Positions 12,332 to 24,789 are shown, numbered from the stretch's first letter. The stretch is DNA of 64,000 bases from Stenocarpella maydis (GCA_002270565.1 NQMI01000018.1:518281-582280), one strand, 5' to 3'. Notes: a model not told the origin generated them from the letters alone. Numbers and translations: made by a program.

Positions 12332-13834
12332 CTGAGAAGTTCGTGGTGTCGGATAATTTGGGTTCCCAGGCAATGCGCGGGTGCGACGCAGCGATGTAGA
12401 GGGTATAGTCCTGGGGACGGGACCAGGTTGGGAAAATGGTGACTGTTGTCTGGGGAGGGTTTAGGGCGGGCCCGTGCTTTGATGGCGAGGAGGAAGCGGC
12501 AGCGGCAGCGGCTCTGCTAAAGCGTTAACGGGCAGGGCCTCTGCATCTGTGATTGTACAGGGAGAGGCAAACATCGCTCGTTGATGCACCACGAAATGCC
12601 TCGAGAAAGTGGCGGTTGGCTAGCCGTGTGAACTGCGTATTAGTCTACTCTGCAAAAAGTTACACCCTTTTTATATACGTTGGTCAAGAAATCCATATGT
12701 AGCTTATGCCTTTTGCTACTCAAGCACAAGGGCAACCTAGACTATCGAGCTATCAAGGTACCCAGGTAAGATACATATATACATATAGATATATATATAC
12801 ATACACGTAGGTATTTACGGTAGCCTAGGTATGGACACTTGGCTGCCTTAACACCAGGGTTCCAAAGGAGCGGGCTCGCTGACTCGTTGACCCACGCCGC
12901 TAGAGGGGCACACTGGCGGCAGATTCCATCTCTCTCATCGAGGGAACAGACCTGTGGGCCCTTACATATAGACTATTTGTATTCTTCGAGTTCCTGTACT
13001 AAGCCGGAACACCAGTAGTTGTCCTAATATGACAGAAAACAACAGGTATGGTTGGCCCTTACATAATACTGGGATTATTATCGCGAGTCATAGATGTCTA
13101 TCGCCTTGCAAGCCAGTCAGTCCAAGGGATCATTCCCGGGGTGTGTATTTTTATCATTGTTGCACTTTGCACTGTCATTGGCGAGGTCAGAAGCTAGGAA
13201 CATGAGAGAAATTATACCATCACTAGATTACATACCTAGGTAGGAGTACAACTCTGTCCTGGCTTTGGCTGGCCAGCACAAATCAGACACACTGATAAGA
13301 TCCCGAACTAGTCTTCATCTCGGATAAGTGGCACCCCCTTCTTCTATTCGTGGGTTGAGGACAGGCCCCATCCTCCAGGATGCCTGCCCGTTCTATCAGA
13401 GATCGCCCCAACTGATCCAACCCCAGGTTCCCCGGCGCAGGAAAAGCACAGGTTGGAGCAACAGCAACAGCAACCATAGCAAGCAACAAGCCAGCCAATT
13501 TATTATCATGCCTAGGTATTGATAGCTGCTGGCAAGTCTAAGGTGTGTTTTCCGATAGGTAAGCCACTGAAGCAAAATGTACCCGGAACCGCGCATTAAC
13601 GTGCCTGAAGCACTTTGCACCGCTTTTTGGGTGCCCTATCCATGATTTAGGCATGACTTGGCACCAGCCAAGCAGGCACTGGTGGAACCTGACAGCAAAC
13701 ACCACCAACAGCTTGTACACAGGCCAGTCGAGAAGGCACAGGCGAAACCACCTAGCAAGATGCAAGCTAATCCGGGTTTGACTGCAATACAAGAGTCTGC
13801 CCCAGTCGATCGGGGGGAAGGGGGGGGGGGTTAA
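12332..13834. other. Intergenic region upstream of SPP2
   Basis: No gene seen. It contains an AT dinucleotide-rich patch (about 12771-12806) and three CCTAGGTA-type palindromic motifs (near 12822, 13226 and 13509). The first few hundred bases should carry the SPP2 promoter. Confidence 0.6.
12771..12806. repeat. AT-rich (TA/CATA)n patch
   Basis: A run of ATACAT and ATATAT units in otherwise mixed-composition intergenic DNA. Confidence 0.8.
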
Positions 13835-14800
13835 GGCTCTGGTGAGGAAGATGAGTCGGAGGACTCTCTGCAATATCTCTGCGGCCCATACTATCCCATG
13901 CGCATCGGGGACCGCTTCCACCAAAACCGATGTCAAATTATTCACAAGCTCGGCCGCGGGGGTTCTCGACAGTGTGGCTGGCCCATGACCGACGGGATGG
14001 GGAGGACGGCGCCCTCAAGATCCTTAGCTTGTCTGAGAACGCTGCCAAGGAATACGAGATCCACGAAGCCATCAAGTAAAGGGCACAGAATCGCTCTCGG
14101 CTTGCTTTGTTCCAGGACCACTTGACGCTGACCTGGGTGGACCGTTCCAAAACCGAGCGCAAGCATCAATGTCCTGGTTCTCCCTCTGCACGAGCAGATC
14201 TTACAAGCCATTGCTAGCATCCACGGCGCCGGGCTGGTTCATAGGGTAAGCAAACTCATGATTCCGCTTTATGTACCTGGGTAAGTTACTGACTACCTTG
14301 TCAGATATCGCCCTCGCTAACGTCATGTGGTCTGAAGGTAGACCTCGGGAAGAAGTCTATAAAGAAGGACCAGTTTCTCACCAGCCCCGTTTCCACCTGC
14401 CTTGATCGGACCAGATGCCTACCTCTGCGACTCGGGAATTCTCGTCCCAGCTGGCACCTGGGTGCCGAACAAGCTTAAGTCACAGCTAGGCTATTGCGCC
14501 CCTGAGCTCTTCCACAATCTGGAACCTAGCTTTGCTAACGACGTACGGAGTTACATGGTCCTGTTCTTATACCTGTATACGGAATATTGGTCTTTGTAAC
14601 CGGGCCGGGTTTTGTGGGCGCGCTCAACTCCATTGTCGTGGTATGGTAACGCATCGCCAGCCAAGAATATCTTCAGTGCTTTTCTGGACATAAACCGACC
14701 CGACATAACCGCGGCTGAGAAGGCATTCATGCTTTCGATAACCCAACAGGTCTTTCGCCCAAAGATCGCGTCACGGCCGTGGGACTCGTATGAACTTAGG
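13835..14800 (+). pseudogene. SRPK-type serine/threonine kinase pseudogene
   Basis: Kinase motifs appear in correct order but in shifting frames. The N-terminal HxIGDxFHxRxxIIHKLGRGG signature of SR-protein kinases is at about 13895-13965. A shift of one base then leads to STVWLAHD and the VAIK-like ALKILSLSENAAKEYEIHEAI (13970-14078). Next come CLVLPL-like text and an IASIHGAGLVHR segment, ending at GTAAGC. After an intron-like gap to 14305 come DIALANVMW, then GYCAPELFHNLEPSFANDV (14490-14540), where the usual Trp of DIWS is Arg. A final AEKAFMLSITQQVFRPK segment with an RPWDSYEL-like end closes it. At least two single-base frameshifts and in-frame stops make an active kinase impossible as written. 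SRPK-like kinases are often expanded in Sordariomycetes, so this is probably a dead paralogue. It shows no obvious C-to-T (RIP) bias. Confidence 0.8.
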
Positions 14801-15807
14801 ATTTCAAGACGCTGATGAGCATTTATGGAGTGCATCCCGGGGCCCAAGGTATGGGATTATACGAGTCATCATTTGTGCGAGCAGCCTGCATTTGCAGGGT
14901 GATGCGCGCACTCCCGCCGCTTTCATGAGCTGCCAGACTGCCAGAAGCATTGGGTTCGTGCTGCGGCGAGGCATGGATTGACATACCGGCCTGGTCATGG
15001 TGTGGCTAAAGTATTCGATTTACTCGTACCACTTGGTTTGACGAATTTGCCAGAGTTTTACTGAGATCCGTCGATACTTGAGTATTTATACGGTTCCAAT
15101 CTGCAGGGCACACATCCCAGCTATCTACTTGGTCTATTCTTCACTTACTGCCAGTGTGAGCGCGCTAGACTTAGCTAATCACGAAAAGTATCACAGCAAA
15201 TAATTCCGCGGCCAGGTATAGGTACTGGCACTGGCACTGGCACTGGCACTGGCGCTGGCGCTGGCGCTGGCGCTGGCGCTGGCTGGCAGGCGCGACGGCT
15301 CGGGCAGGCCAGTCTCCAACTGCTAACTTCCAAGGCAAAGGCAACACTGGTCAAGGTCACTCTCTTACCTAGCGGATGATGGCCAAGTGCCCCTTCTCGT
15401 TGGTCTTTTGCATTTCTTTCTCTCCGCCTTTATCACTCGCCCGCCCATATTCTTCTCACTTTGGACTAATAAATTCAAACGCTCCAAACTGCACTGCACA
15501 CTGCACACTGCAAAACCCAACCAACCACACCACATACACCCCTCCCCCCCCTTCCCAACCACTAAACCCACCAGGTTAGGTACTGGCTCACCTGAACACC
15601 ACCCCCACGACGCAGCAACCCCCCATCGCAGCACATTGAAAACTCAGGTCCTCCGGACACTACAACATCAACATATCGCCATCAATCGGAACAGCACCAC
15701 CTTGCTGTTTCCATCCATTTTGACTGCTCCCTGCATCTCCCTGCATCCCATTAAGGTTGTTCGACCTCCGTTTTGCCTCAAAAACGGATGTCGCCGCCGT
15801 CGATGCT
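14801..15807. other. Intergenic region and probable EAF1 promoter/leader
   Basis: No gene. It holds a hexamer repeat (15221-15284). Just upstream of EAF1 is a C/T-rich stretch with CAAC/CACACC runs (about 15380-15720), typical of a fungal core promoter and 5' leader. Confidence 0.6.
15221..15284. repeat. Hexamer repeat (GGCACT)n then (GGCGCT)n
   Basis: About five units of GGCACT (the first degenerate) are followed directly by five of GGCGCT. The two variants are in separate blocks, not mixed. Confidence 0.95.
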
Positions 15808-18800
15808 ATGACTGAGGTCGAGCGTACCGACTTTTCCGCGCTGATCCAGTCAAAGAGAGCAAAATGCAGGCAAGTCGCTCCCTATCTTGTAGACCGGTCC
15901 CGTGCGATCATTTTGGTACCATTTTTATGGTTCTGACTGCGTGCAGTTCAATTAGGGCCTCCAAGAAGAGGAAGCTTCGCGAGGTCTACAGTGTCGCGAC
16001 ACAGCGGGACGCCCTACCGCTCCTCGACCCTCCTGCCAACGACCCAGAACCCCCCACACAGGAGGAATGGCGCTTTCTTAATGACAATGCCGTCTTGAAG
16101 TAGGCTCTATCCATCCCCTGCAATTCGTGCACGACGCGTTTTCACGTCCAGGCGCCGGCATTCATGCTAATTCGTCCCACCAGTGGGCCATTTCTCGATG
16201 AGCGCAACCTGCCCCTGCGACAGGTTCCGCCATTCTTCCTGCCCAAGCCCCAAGGAACGAGTCCAAAGCCCACAGGTCAAGATGCAACTCCGGTCTCTCC
16301 GAACCATGCCAAGGAAAACGGTGTCGGGCCCGTGCAGTCTACTCCGGGTCCCGACGCCGCGCAGACACAACCAAACGCCGATGAGTTTCGTATTGAGACG
16401 ATGATACCGCCTGCAGACGCCCAAGGAGCGGCCAGGCTTCCGATCGCCGAGCCTCCACGGGTGGATGAGGAGAGTCCCAACCCAGCCCAGCCCTCTGCCC
16501 AGACTACAGAGCCCGAGTTATCCAACGGGGCATCAGACGACCGAAGCATTGCAGCCACCAACATCGACTCGGCTGGGACATCTTCCGCGAATCATACGGG
16601 TACAGCTGGCAGGGAGGTCGCCTTCGTCGAACGGGATAAGCAGCGGACCGACTCTACGACCGCGCAGCGATGGCAGAACGCTGAGGCTGCGGGTCGCGAA
16701 TCAGCCTCTGATGCGATGGATCTGGACGAGACTCCCGGTCGCTCCGACGAGCAGTTGAGATTGGGTCCCCTCAGGAAGCCACCTCCTCTAGATGCCTCAA
16801 GACCGTTGGACGTCTTGTCTTCTCCAGGTTCTACCACACAGACGGCCACGACCCCAGCCGTCCAGGATGCATCACCAGACACCAGTCCCGACGACGACGG
16901 CCCACCGTACCCTGGCGAGGACGACGATTCGGAGCATCGGAAGATGGACGAGGACAACCATGACGCAGAAGGTTCTGGACAGGTCCTCGACCAGACTCAA
17001 CGGGAGGAAGGAGTTGATGTGGCTGTTGCGCAGCGAGCACCCGCGCCTCCATCAAACAAGCCGGTAGAGGCGACAGAATCCGCCAGTGGCCTTCAGGGCA
17101 GCACGCCCGTCGTGGAGAAAGAGGCTGCAAACCAACCTGTTGCACCTCAAGGTCCCGCTCCGCCAGCTGGCCACCTCCCCGTCTCTGGTGCTGCAGCTGC
17201 AGTCTCAGTCCCTGATGGAGAACTCACCATCCGACCTGAGCCCGGCAGCCAAGCTAGTCCTTCTACAGCTCAAGACGATGCTCATCAGAAGACCCGAAGA
17301 CCCTCTCCACTCCAGTTTGCCTCTAAAGGCACAGACGAGGAGGTCAGTGGCCCAACAGATGCGGTCAGCAAGGAGCAGGGTGCATCATTTTCTGTATCCG
17401 TATCAACGCCTTTGATGAACGGCACTGGGCTTGAACCGAAAACCCAGGCGTCTCAGGCTTCACAAGCCGGCCATGTCCCAGACTCTCACACTGAGGAGGC
17501 AATCGGGGATGAGCATGACCCGCCCTCGACCAGCTCTGTCCTTCGGACAAGATCTTTGGCTGAGAAGAACGGTCACAGGCACAAGAGGGCTCCTACTGTA
17601 GTTTTCGAGAGGCCGAAAAAGCAACCCGGCGAGACGATAGTTGCCAGCCGATCCCAGTCTCGACCCGACCGCATACCGACTGACGACTATTTTGTTCCTC
17701 TATTCTTTGATGGCTTTACGAGACAATCTCAGTGGATGAGGAGTCCAGAACAATTGTTGGTCACTTCGCACAAGACGATCTCGACCCCCGACTGTGGCAT
17801 TGCTCTTCATGAAAACCAAGCCTGCAAGGTCTTGCGCAGGATATACCACCTACAACAGCATGACAAGTGGTCCCTGAGACAACCAAAAAGGTGCCCCGAG
17901 CCGACACGGCCTCCCTCGCACTGGGACCTGATGATGCAGGAGATGAAATGGATGAGGACTGATTTTCGAGAGGAGCGGAAGTGGAAGAGGACAGTCGCAC
18001 GAAGTCTAGCCGAGGCATGTGCTGCATGGGTGGGATCTAGTCAAGAGGAGAGAAAGATCTTACAGGTAAACGCGAGAATCCCACCAATCGACGGAGAACA
18101 TTCATCTAGCAAGACTGGGACAACTCCGCTGGAAGAGGAGTCTGCCCCAACGCCGATGCCCGACCTTGTCCCATCTGGAGATGCTGACTCTCCAATGGAT
18201 ATCGATGACGAGCCTCGGGACTGGAACGCTCAGACGGTTTCGCCGTCTGCAATTTTTGCGCTGCAGGAAGACGAAGTCGTATTTGGTCTTCAACAGTCAT
18301 CGGCATCCGAGCAACTTTTGGAGGAGCTGCCTCTGTATAGCGCGCCGCTGAAATTGCCCCAGTTTGATGTCACTGGGCCTGCGTACGATCCGGACAGCCA
18401 CTGGCGCAGGCCAGCCTTGCCACTCAGCAAATATGTTGAAGGCGAAATGACACTCAAGTCCCCTGGCCCCCGGCCGAAGCGGAGTCGGTATCGATACGCA
18501 GTAGAGGACGAGGACGATGATGGCGAAGTAGTATTTGGCGACGGCCAAGGCCGCAGCTCGGACATACCCGCGGAGAACACGGACGTAGCTTTGTTCCGCC
18601 CAGAAATGAAGGTTGTGAGGGACCGGCTCCATGCCGGACACCAATTCAGGCCGCCAACCGAGTCGCTCATGCCCCTGCAGAGCTTCTTCGAGTCCAGGAT
18701 CGCCTCCCAGTGGACCGCGGCGGAAGACGAGGAGCTCAGAAAACAAGTCCGCGAGTACTCGTACAACTGGTCTTTGATCTCAAAGAACATTTCGTCAAAA

Positions 18801-20483
18801 TCTCTCTTCATTTCGGGCGAAGAGAGACGGACGCCCTGGGAATGTTTTGAGCGGTGGGTCCAATTAGAGGGATATCCGAATGACGTGGCCAGGACTCAGT
18901 ACTTCCAGACTTATCAAAGAAGGATTGACCAAGCGCAGAGGGCGATTGCGCTGGCCAATCACAACGCAGCGCAACAAGCTGCTCCGAACGGTGCGGTCGT
19001 GCCACGGCGGCGACCAACTTTACCTGTGCGAGTCGAGAGGCGGACTCCTAGGAGACATCTGGCCCTGATTGACGCCATGAAGAAGCTGGCCAAAAAGCGC
19101 GAGGCGGCCGCTGCGAAGCAGCAGCAGAGCGCTAATAATCAGAGCAGGAGGACGTCAACGGAGGCCCCGCAGCAAAAGCTGAATATCAGGACGCCAGAAG
19201 ACTACGCTCGGCTTCGGCATGAACGGGACAAGCAGGTGACGGAAAAGCTTGCGAGGACACTTGCCGCGCAGCAGGAGGCCCAGAGAAGGGTGAGTACAAC
19301 TTAGTTGCCAGTTTGACAGGTGAACATGCTGACCAGACCTACGCAGGCTGCCATGCAAGGCAGATCCCAGGCTCAGCTGGGCCAGGTGGCAGGTGCCCCG
19401 GGAGCCTCCCAGACCGTCCGGACGGCCGCCGCAACACATGCCGCCGTCGCCGCAAACCCACTGTTGGCTCGCACGCTCGGGGTCGCGCAACAGCGGCCGG
19501 GCATTCCAATGGCACAGCAGACTGCGATTGCAGCGCAGATGGCAGCAGCAGGTGGTCTCGTCCCTCACATGCCTGTCAATGGCATGAACCAGCACACGCA
19601 GGCTCAGCTCGCTGCTCTGCAGCACCAGCAACATGTCCAAAGGGCAGCAATGGAATCAAGGAGGATAGCGGAGCAGCAACGACGGCAACAGATGGCGAAT
19701 CAGGCCCAGATTCAGGGCCAGATGCCACCCCAGATGCAAGGGCACACTCCTCAACCGCAGCAACAGCAGCAACAAGCGCCGCAGCAACCACAACAGCAGC
19801 AAAGCCACCACCAGCAGCAGCAGCAACAACAACAGATGCCGCCTCAACACTCTCCTCCAGCGGCGCAGGCGCAGGCGGCTCAGCAGCCTCAACAAGGCCC
19901 GCAAACCCACCCCATACCAAATGGCTCGGCCGCCCAACAGGGCTCTCCTGTCATTCGCAATTCAATGAACGGCATCAATCAGAACAGCTACATGATCAAC
20001 TCCATGGCCTCATACACCCCTAATGGCATGGGCATGGCCGCCTCGCCGGGGGCAGTCGGGATGGGAATGCAAAATGTGGGAGCTGGGTCACCACCAGCAC
20101 CTAATTTCAACCGGCAGCAGCAGCAGTTACCGCCCCAGATCCAAGCTCAGATCATGGAAATTGAGAATCAAATCAGGGCCAAATACCCAAACATGAGCCA
20201 GCAGCAGGCTCACGGGCAAGCCCTCCAAATCATGCAGCAACGCCTCATGCAGAACCAAGTGGCAAGGAGCAATGTCGCCCAGACTGCTATGGACGCCGCG
20301 GCTGGAAGCCCCCATCAGCAGCAGGGAATGGTCAACGGCATGCCAGCTGCTGCAAGTCCTCACCAGTACGCGCAGATGCTGAGGCAACACCAGGCTGCCC
20401 AGGCACAGGCGGCCAACCAGGCCAACCAGCAGCAGCACCAGCGTCAGCCCAGTGCAGGGGCAACTCCAATGGCAGGCAGGTAG
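15808..20483 (+). CDS. eaf1/vid21: NuA4 histone acetyltransferase scaffold EAF1/VID21
   Basis: Four exons (15808-15869, 15947-16099, 16184-19289, 19347-20483) give 1485 aa. EAF1 is the platform subunit of the nuclear NuA4 acetyltransferase complex. The N-terminus has the family signature (SIRASKKRKLREVYSVA, about residues 22-38). An HSA helicase/actin-binding domain is at about 645-720 (PPSHWDLMMQEMKWMRTDFR), and a SANT/Myb domain at about 912-970 (QWTAAEDEELRKQV and ERWVQLEGYP). The C-terminal 380 residues are Gln/Pro/Met-rich with poly-Gln runs near 1240-1280. The first intron uses a GC donor (AG followed by GCAAGT). All joins keep phase (2, 2, 0). The last acceptor is the one after TACGCAG at 19346; the acceptor at 19319 would leave an intron of only 30 nt. 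A further 3' exon beyond 20483 cannot be excluded. Confidence 0.9.
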
Positions 20484-21675
20484 GATTGTGAGCCTTCTGA
20501 GGACACACATTTCATCGCGCGGCGCCTACTCCCGCTACTGCTCGATTTTGGCCTTCCAGTGGCTGAGGCTGCCTTGTTCAAAGACAGGAAACCAGCTGAG
20601 GCGTCGACGCCAATCCGAGCCGCATTGTGCTGGATGGAATGACAGACATTTCCCCGCAAGAAAGAATGAGCAGAGCAAAGACCTGCCAGACGGACATCCA
20701 GATGAAGAGAGGAGGAGCTCATCGGGGAACAAGCCGGCTGTGCGCAACCTGCGGGTGGATTAGGCAAGGGGAAACAGGGAAGAATCAGCCAGGACTACGG
20801 CCCTAAGTCGACATATAGCGGTTGGACTACCGGTTTTGAGGCGTCCAGGCAGTGGTACGTTAACTGTAGCTAGGCTGTAGATAACCACCCCCACATATAC
20901 TGAGCGGCAACTGAGCGACACAGCTGCAAGACATACTATACAAAGAAAATACAGTAAAATCAAGCGTCATGCAGCCAAGCATTTGAGGGTAGTGATTCGC
21001 ATGTGATAAGCCATGGCGGGATTGCCGTCTCCGCCCGGAGATGGGATTGCTAGTTTACCCCGGCCGGTGCGGTGCGGTGGTGCTGTGCTATTCTCTGGGC
21101 GGCAGTCTTGTCGGACCGACGAGTATCTGCAGGGTCTGCGGGCTAGCTTGTAATACACCAGATATGGGAGATTGGGGATTCCCGAGGTAAAATCGCGTTG
21201 GGCAAAAGTTACCCCAGGTTTTTCGCTCGCGGGGACGGACATGGATGTTGCAGCGAGCGTTTTGGCGACACACAAATACACACACCTCATGATCGTCTCT
21301 CCCGCATGGAACGTCATTATTAGCCGGTTCGCCCTTGGTCTTTTTTTGGGCGGGCAAAGCGTCGTTGGATCACCTGTGGGTAGGCGGGGGGGGGGGGCGC
21401 TTCACATGGAAAGTATTTAAGTAGGTCACGATGTCGGCGGAGAAAATGCAGAGCGTAGGTAGAGACTAGGTGGAGATACCCGACTGTTTTATTAGTCGTG
21501 TGGTCTGTGTCGCCACCGCGTGGGCTTATCAAGACATTGATATCACCGACAAGACTGCGAGACAACCTCGTAAACATCGAGGGAGCAGGACGATACCCAA
21601 ACGGTCTCACTGTGAAGGTTCACGCGCACGAACGACAATTGTCTTGAAAGCCCCACACGAAAGAACACCGCAAAT
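20484..21675. other. Intergenic region
   Basis: It lies between the EAF1 stop and the alpha-glucosidase start. No gene, repeat or RNA recognised. It should contain the EAF1 3' UTR and the alpha-glucosidase promoter. Confidence 0.6.
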
Positions 21676-23724
21676 ATGACGGGTGAGAAGCTCTGGTGGA
21701 AGGAGGGAGTGGCATAGTGAGTCTCCCTCGAGATGCCCTTGTGGTTCACCCGGCATTCCCCAGTGCTCAGCATCCAATGGCCGTGACAATACCGGAACAA
21801 GATGCTGATTGACGGTACAACCGCCTCACGCGAACAGTCAGATATATCCGGCCAGCTTCAAGGATAGCAATGGAGATGGCCTGGGCGATATCCCCGGCAT
21901 TGTCAGCAAGGTGGACTATCTCAAACATTTGGGAATCGACATCGTCTGGGTATCCCCGATGTTTGAGAGGTGAGTTCCATCGAGACGAGCTACTTGGCGT
22001 TACTTTGGTACTAAGCTTTACATAGCCCACAGATTGACATGGTAAGATGTCCTCTCGCATCGAGGGATGAGCTGGGGTATTGACCACTGTGCAACATTTC
22101 TGACAGCGTGCAGGGCTACGACATATCAAACTACGAGGCCGTGCACGCGCCGTACGGGACCGTCCAGGACATGGAGGTCCTCATCGACGAGTGCCACAAA
22201 AGGGGCATGCGCCTCATTCTGGACCTGGTGGTAAACCACACATCCGACCAGCACGCCTGGTTCAAGGAGTCGCGGTCCTCCAGGGACAACCCGAAGCGCG
22301 ACTGGTACATCTGGCGGCCCCCGCGGTACACCGAGGACGGGACGCGCATGCCGCCGACCAACTGGCGCAGCTACTTCAGCGGCACGGCGTGGGAGTGGGA
22401 CGAGCACACGCAGGAGTACTACCTGCACCTGTTCGCCAGGGAGCAGCCGGACCTAAACTGGGAGAGCAACGGGTGCCGGCGGGCCATCTACCACAGCGCG
22501 ATGCGGTTCTGGCTGGACAAGGGGGTCGACGGGTTCCGTATCGACACGGTCAACATGTGGTCCAAGGGCCCCGTGGCGGAGCTGAGGGACGCCCCTGTCG
22601 TCAACCCGGGCACGTTCGACCAGCCGGCGTGGTGCCTGTACGCCAACGGGCCGCGGATGCACGAGTTCCTGCGCGAGATGAACCGTGAGGTCCTCGACAA
22701 GTACGACGCCATGACGGTCGGGGAGCTGCCGCACACGCCGGACCCGGCGAGGGTGCTGGACTACGTGCGGCTGGGCGACAAGCAGCTGAACATGGTGTTC
22801 CAGTTCGACATTGTGGACCTGGGCCAGGGATCGCCGTACAAGTACCAGTTCCGGAAGTGGACGCTGCCGGAGCTCAAGAGCATCGTGGCCAAGTGGCAGC
22901 AGTTCATCGAGGGCACGGATGGGTGGACGACGGCATTTTGCGAGAACCACGATCAGGGCCGGTCCGTGTCACGGTTCGCATCCGACGCGCCCGAGCACAG
23001 AGACAAGTCGGCCAAGCTGCTGGCGCTCATGATGTGCTCCATGACGGGGACGCTCTTCGTCTACCAGGGCCAGGAGATTGGGATGGTCAACATCCCCCGG
23101 TCGTGGCCCGTGGACGAGTACCAGGACATCGAGGCGCTGGGGTACTACGAGGAGGTGAGGCGGGAGACGGGCGGCGACCCTGCCGCGCTCGACGAGGTCC
23201 TCAAGAACATGTCCCTGCTGGGCCGCGACAACGCCCGCACGCCCATGCAGTGGGACGCCTCGCCGCACGGGGGGTTCACCGACTCGCCGCAGGGACCCTG
23301 GATGCGCACCAACGACTCGTACCCCGAGATCAACGTCGCCGACCAGCTGGCGAGGCCCCAGTCATCGGTTCTAGGCTTCTGGAGGGATATGATTCGCTTC
23401 CGCAAGGCGCACGCGCCTCTGCTCGTGCATGGCACGTTCGAGGTCGTCGGGCCTGACGACGAGAAGACGTTTGTATTTGTCAAGAAGAGGGATGGCCGCG
23501 ACGAGGAGATGGCGCTGGTGGCGCTCAATTTCTCGGGCGAAGAGCAGGAGGCTGGGTTCCCTGCGTACAAAGAGGGACGCTGGGTATTGCAGGTTGGTAA
23601 CTACGATCAGGAAAAGGGCACGCGGGCGAGCGAGAAAGGGGTTGTGCTGAGGCCTTGGGAGGCGCAGTTATACCTATTTGAGAGAGGGCGAGCCTGCAAT
23701 GCTCGTGTGAATGGTCGCATCTGA
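21676..23724 (+). CDS. GH13 alpha-glucosidase (maltase / oligo-1,6-glucosidase type)
   Basis: Exons 21676-21716, 21838-21969, 22026-22041 and 22114-23724 encode 599 aa, the normal size for yeast-type maltases. The enzyme releases glucose from maltose or isomalto-oligosaccharides. No signal peptide is seen, so it is probably intracellular. The (beta/alpha)8 motifs are: WWKEGVAYQIYPASF at residues 7-21; [19 protein letters not shown] with the nucleophile Asp207; MTVGELPH with the acid/base Glu267; and NHDQ with Asp343. A C-terminal beta domain follows. Exon 3 is only 16 nt and supplies SPQIDM of the conserved SPQxDMGYD motif, so skipping it would break the frame. The region from 22114 to about 23340 is strikingly G/C-biased at third positions, unlike the last 350 bases. 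Maltose versus isomaltose specificity cannot be told from sequence reading. Confidence 0.93.
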
Positions 23725-24190
23725 GTGCATGGGTGGTCGGAAGCATAAATTGATAGATAGTCCCGAACCGTTGGGCTGAGTCGTGGGGATAAGGGGATAT
23801 TGGACGCCTCGCACGCCTGCTATCGAGTCCGCACTATTGAGCGTTACTGGGTTCATTTCATATTTGCCCATCTTCACACCTCGCTGGCGCCGGATACGCG
23901 ATCTACCTGCTGTCAGTGATTGTCGAGCGTTCTTGCTAATTCCGCTGTAGCTAATGTGATCGGAGGCCAGAGTCCAGGAGACCTGTGGCGTGCCGGATCT
24001 CGAAGGCAATGCAAACGAGCAGCGTGATATTTCCGTGAGCTTCGACCATATGCCCATATACATGTTGCACATGAGCAGGCATATACGTCCGTATCCAACA
24101 TCACAAGTGGCAGTCCATGATCACAGCCTCGCAGGTGTGTGGGCTTGAAAGCTTTCTCGGTTTATATTTGCCTCGGGTCGAGAAAGCTGC
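23725..24190. other. Intergenic region between convergent genes
   Basis: It separates the alpha-glucosidase stop from the end of the DUF1770 gene. No gene recognised; presumably two 3' UTRs. Confidence 0.6.
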
Positions 24191-24789
24191 TCATCGACGG
24201 AACCAGTCATTCTTCTCCCTCGACACTGGCTTCGAGGAGATGGACCAGTTGTTGACTCCCCACCACCACCTGCGGACCTTTGCGCCTATCGAGTTCCCGC
24301 TCATCTGGGCGTTCTGGTTCCAGTACCGCCAGCCGCACCAGGCGAGGTTGTATACGACACCCTGCAACATGGGCATCACGAGCTGCAAGAGCGAGGCATA
24401 GCATTAGCGTCTGTCGTTCATTTTGCCCCAAGACCAAGGATACAGAGCCCCAAGGGGCCGTCGGAACGCACCTGGTCCCGCGTGGTAATCCAGGCGACCA
24501 TCCACCCCGACTTGGCATCCTGTATGCTGTGCAGGTAGCTCTGCTCGAAGCGGAGGTCGGGGATGGGCGGCAGGTTTGAGAAGCGCCTTGCGGGCCTCAG
24601 CACGCTGACGGGGATGTCATCCTCGTCGTCTCCTCCCCCCACGCGGCCCTCGGCCTTGTCCAGGTGGACGGGCTCCCTCGTGTCGGCGGCAGTTGAGGGG
24701 TTGAGGTCGTGGCGGGCCGAGGGCGCCCTGTTGATGTGGGCTGTCTGGATCGTCTCCGCCACCTGCATTGTGACTTCGGATGATGCCAT
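24191..24789 (-). CDS. DUF1770-family fungal protein
   Basis: Two exons (24789-24472 and 24382-24191) joined in phase 0 give 169 aa. The text fits the fungal DUF1770 family, whose function is unknown. An AETIQTAHINRAPSARHDLNPS segment (residues 11-32) is followed by an acidic linker, then DIPVSVLRPARR and a PPIPDLRFEQSYLHSI block (about 90-110). The C-terminus begins WITTRDQV/LVMPMLQGVVYNLAWCGWRYWN and ends near WWWGVNNW. The hydrophobic segment around the splice join could be a membrane anchor. Donor GTGCGT and acceptor TTGCAG are standard. It is divergent from eRF1 with about 1 kb between the starts. Confidence 0.82.

Noticed and set aside
19290..19319. Earlier acceptor for the last EAF1 intron
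   Set aside because: It is in phase but would make an intron of only 30 nt, too short for splicing. The next AG gives 57 nt with a proper branch motif.
22126..23456. Long secondary frames inside the alpha-glucosidase gene
   Set aside because: They are shadows of the real exon, caused by its very G/C-rich third positions.
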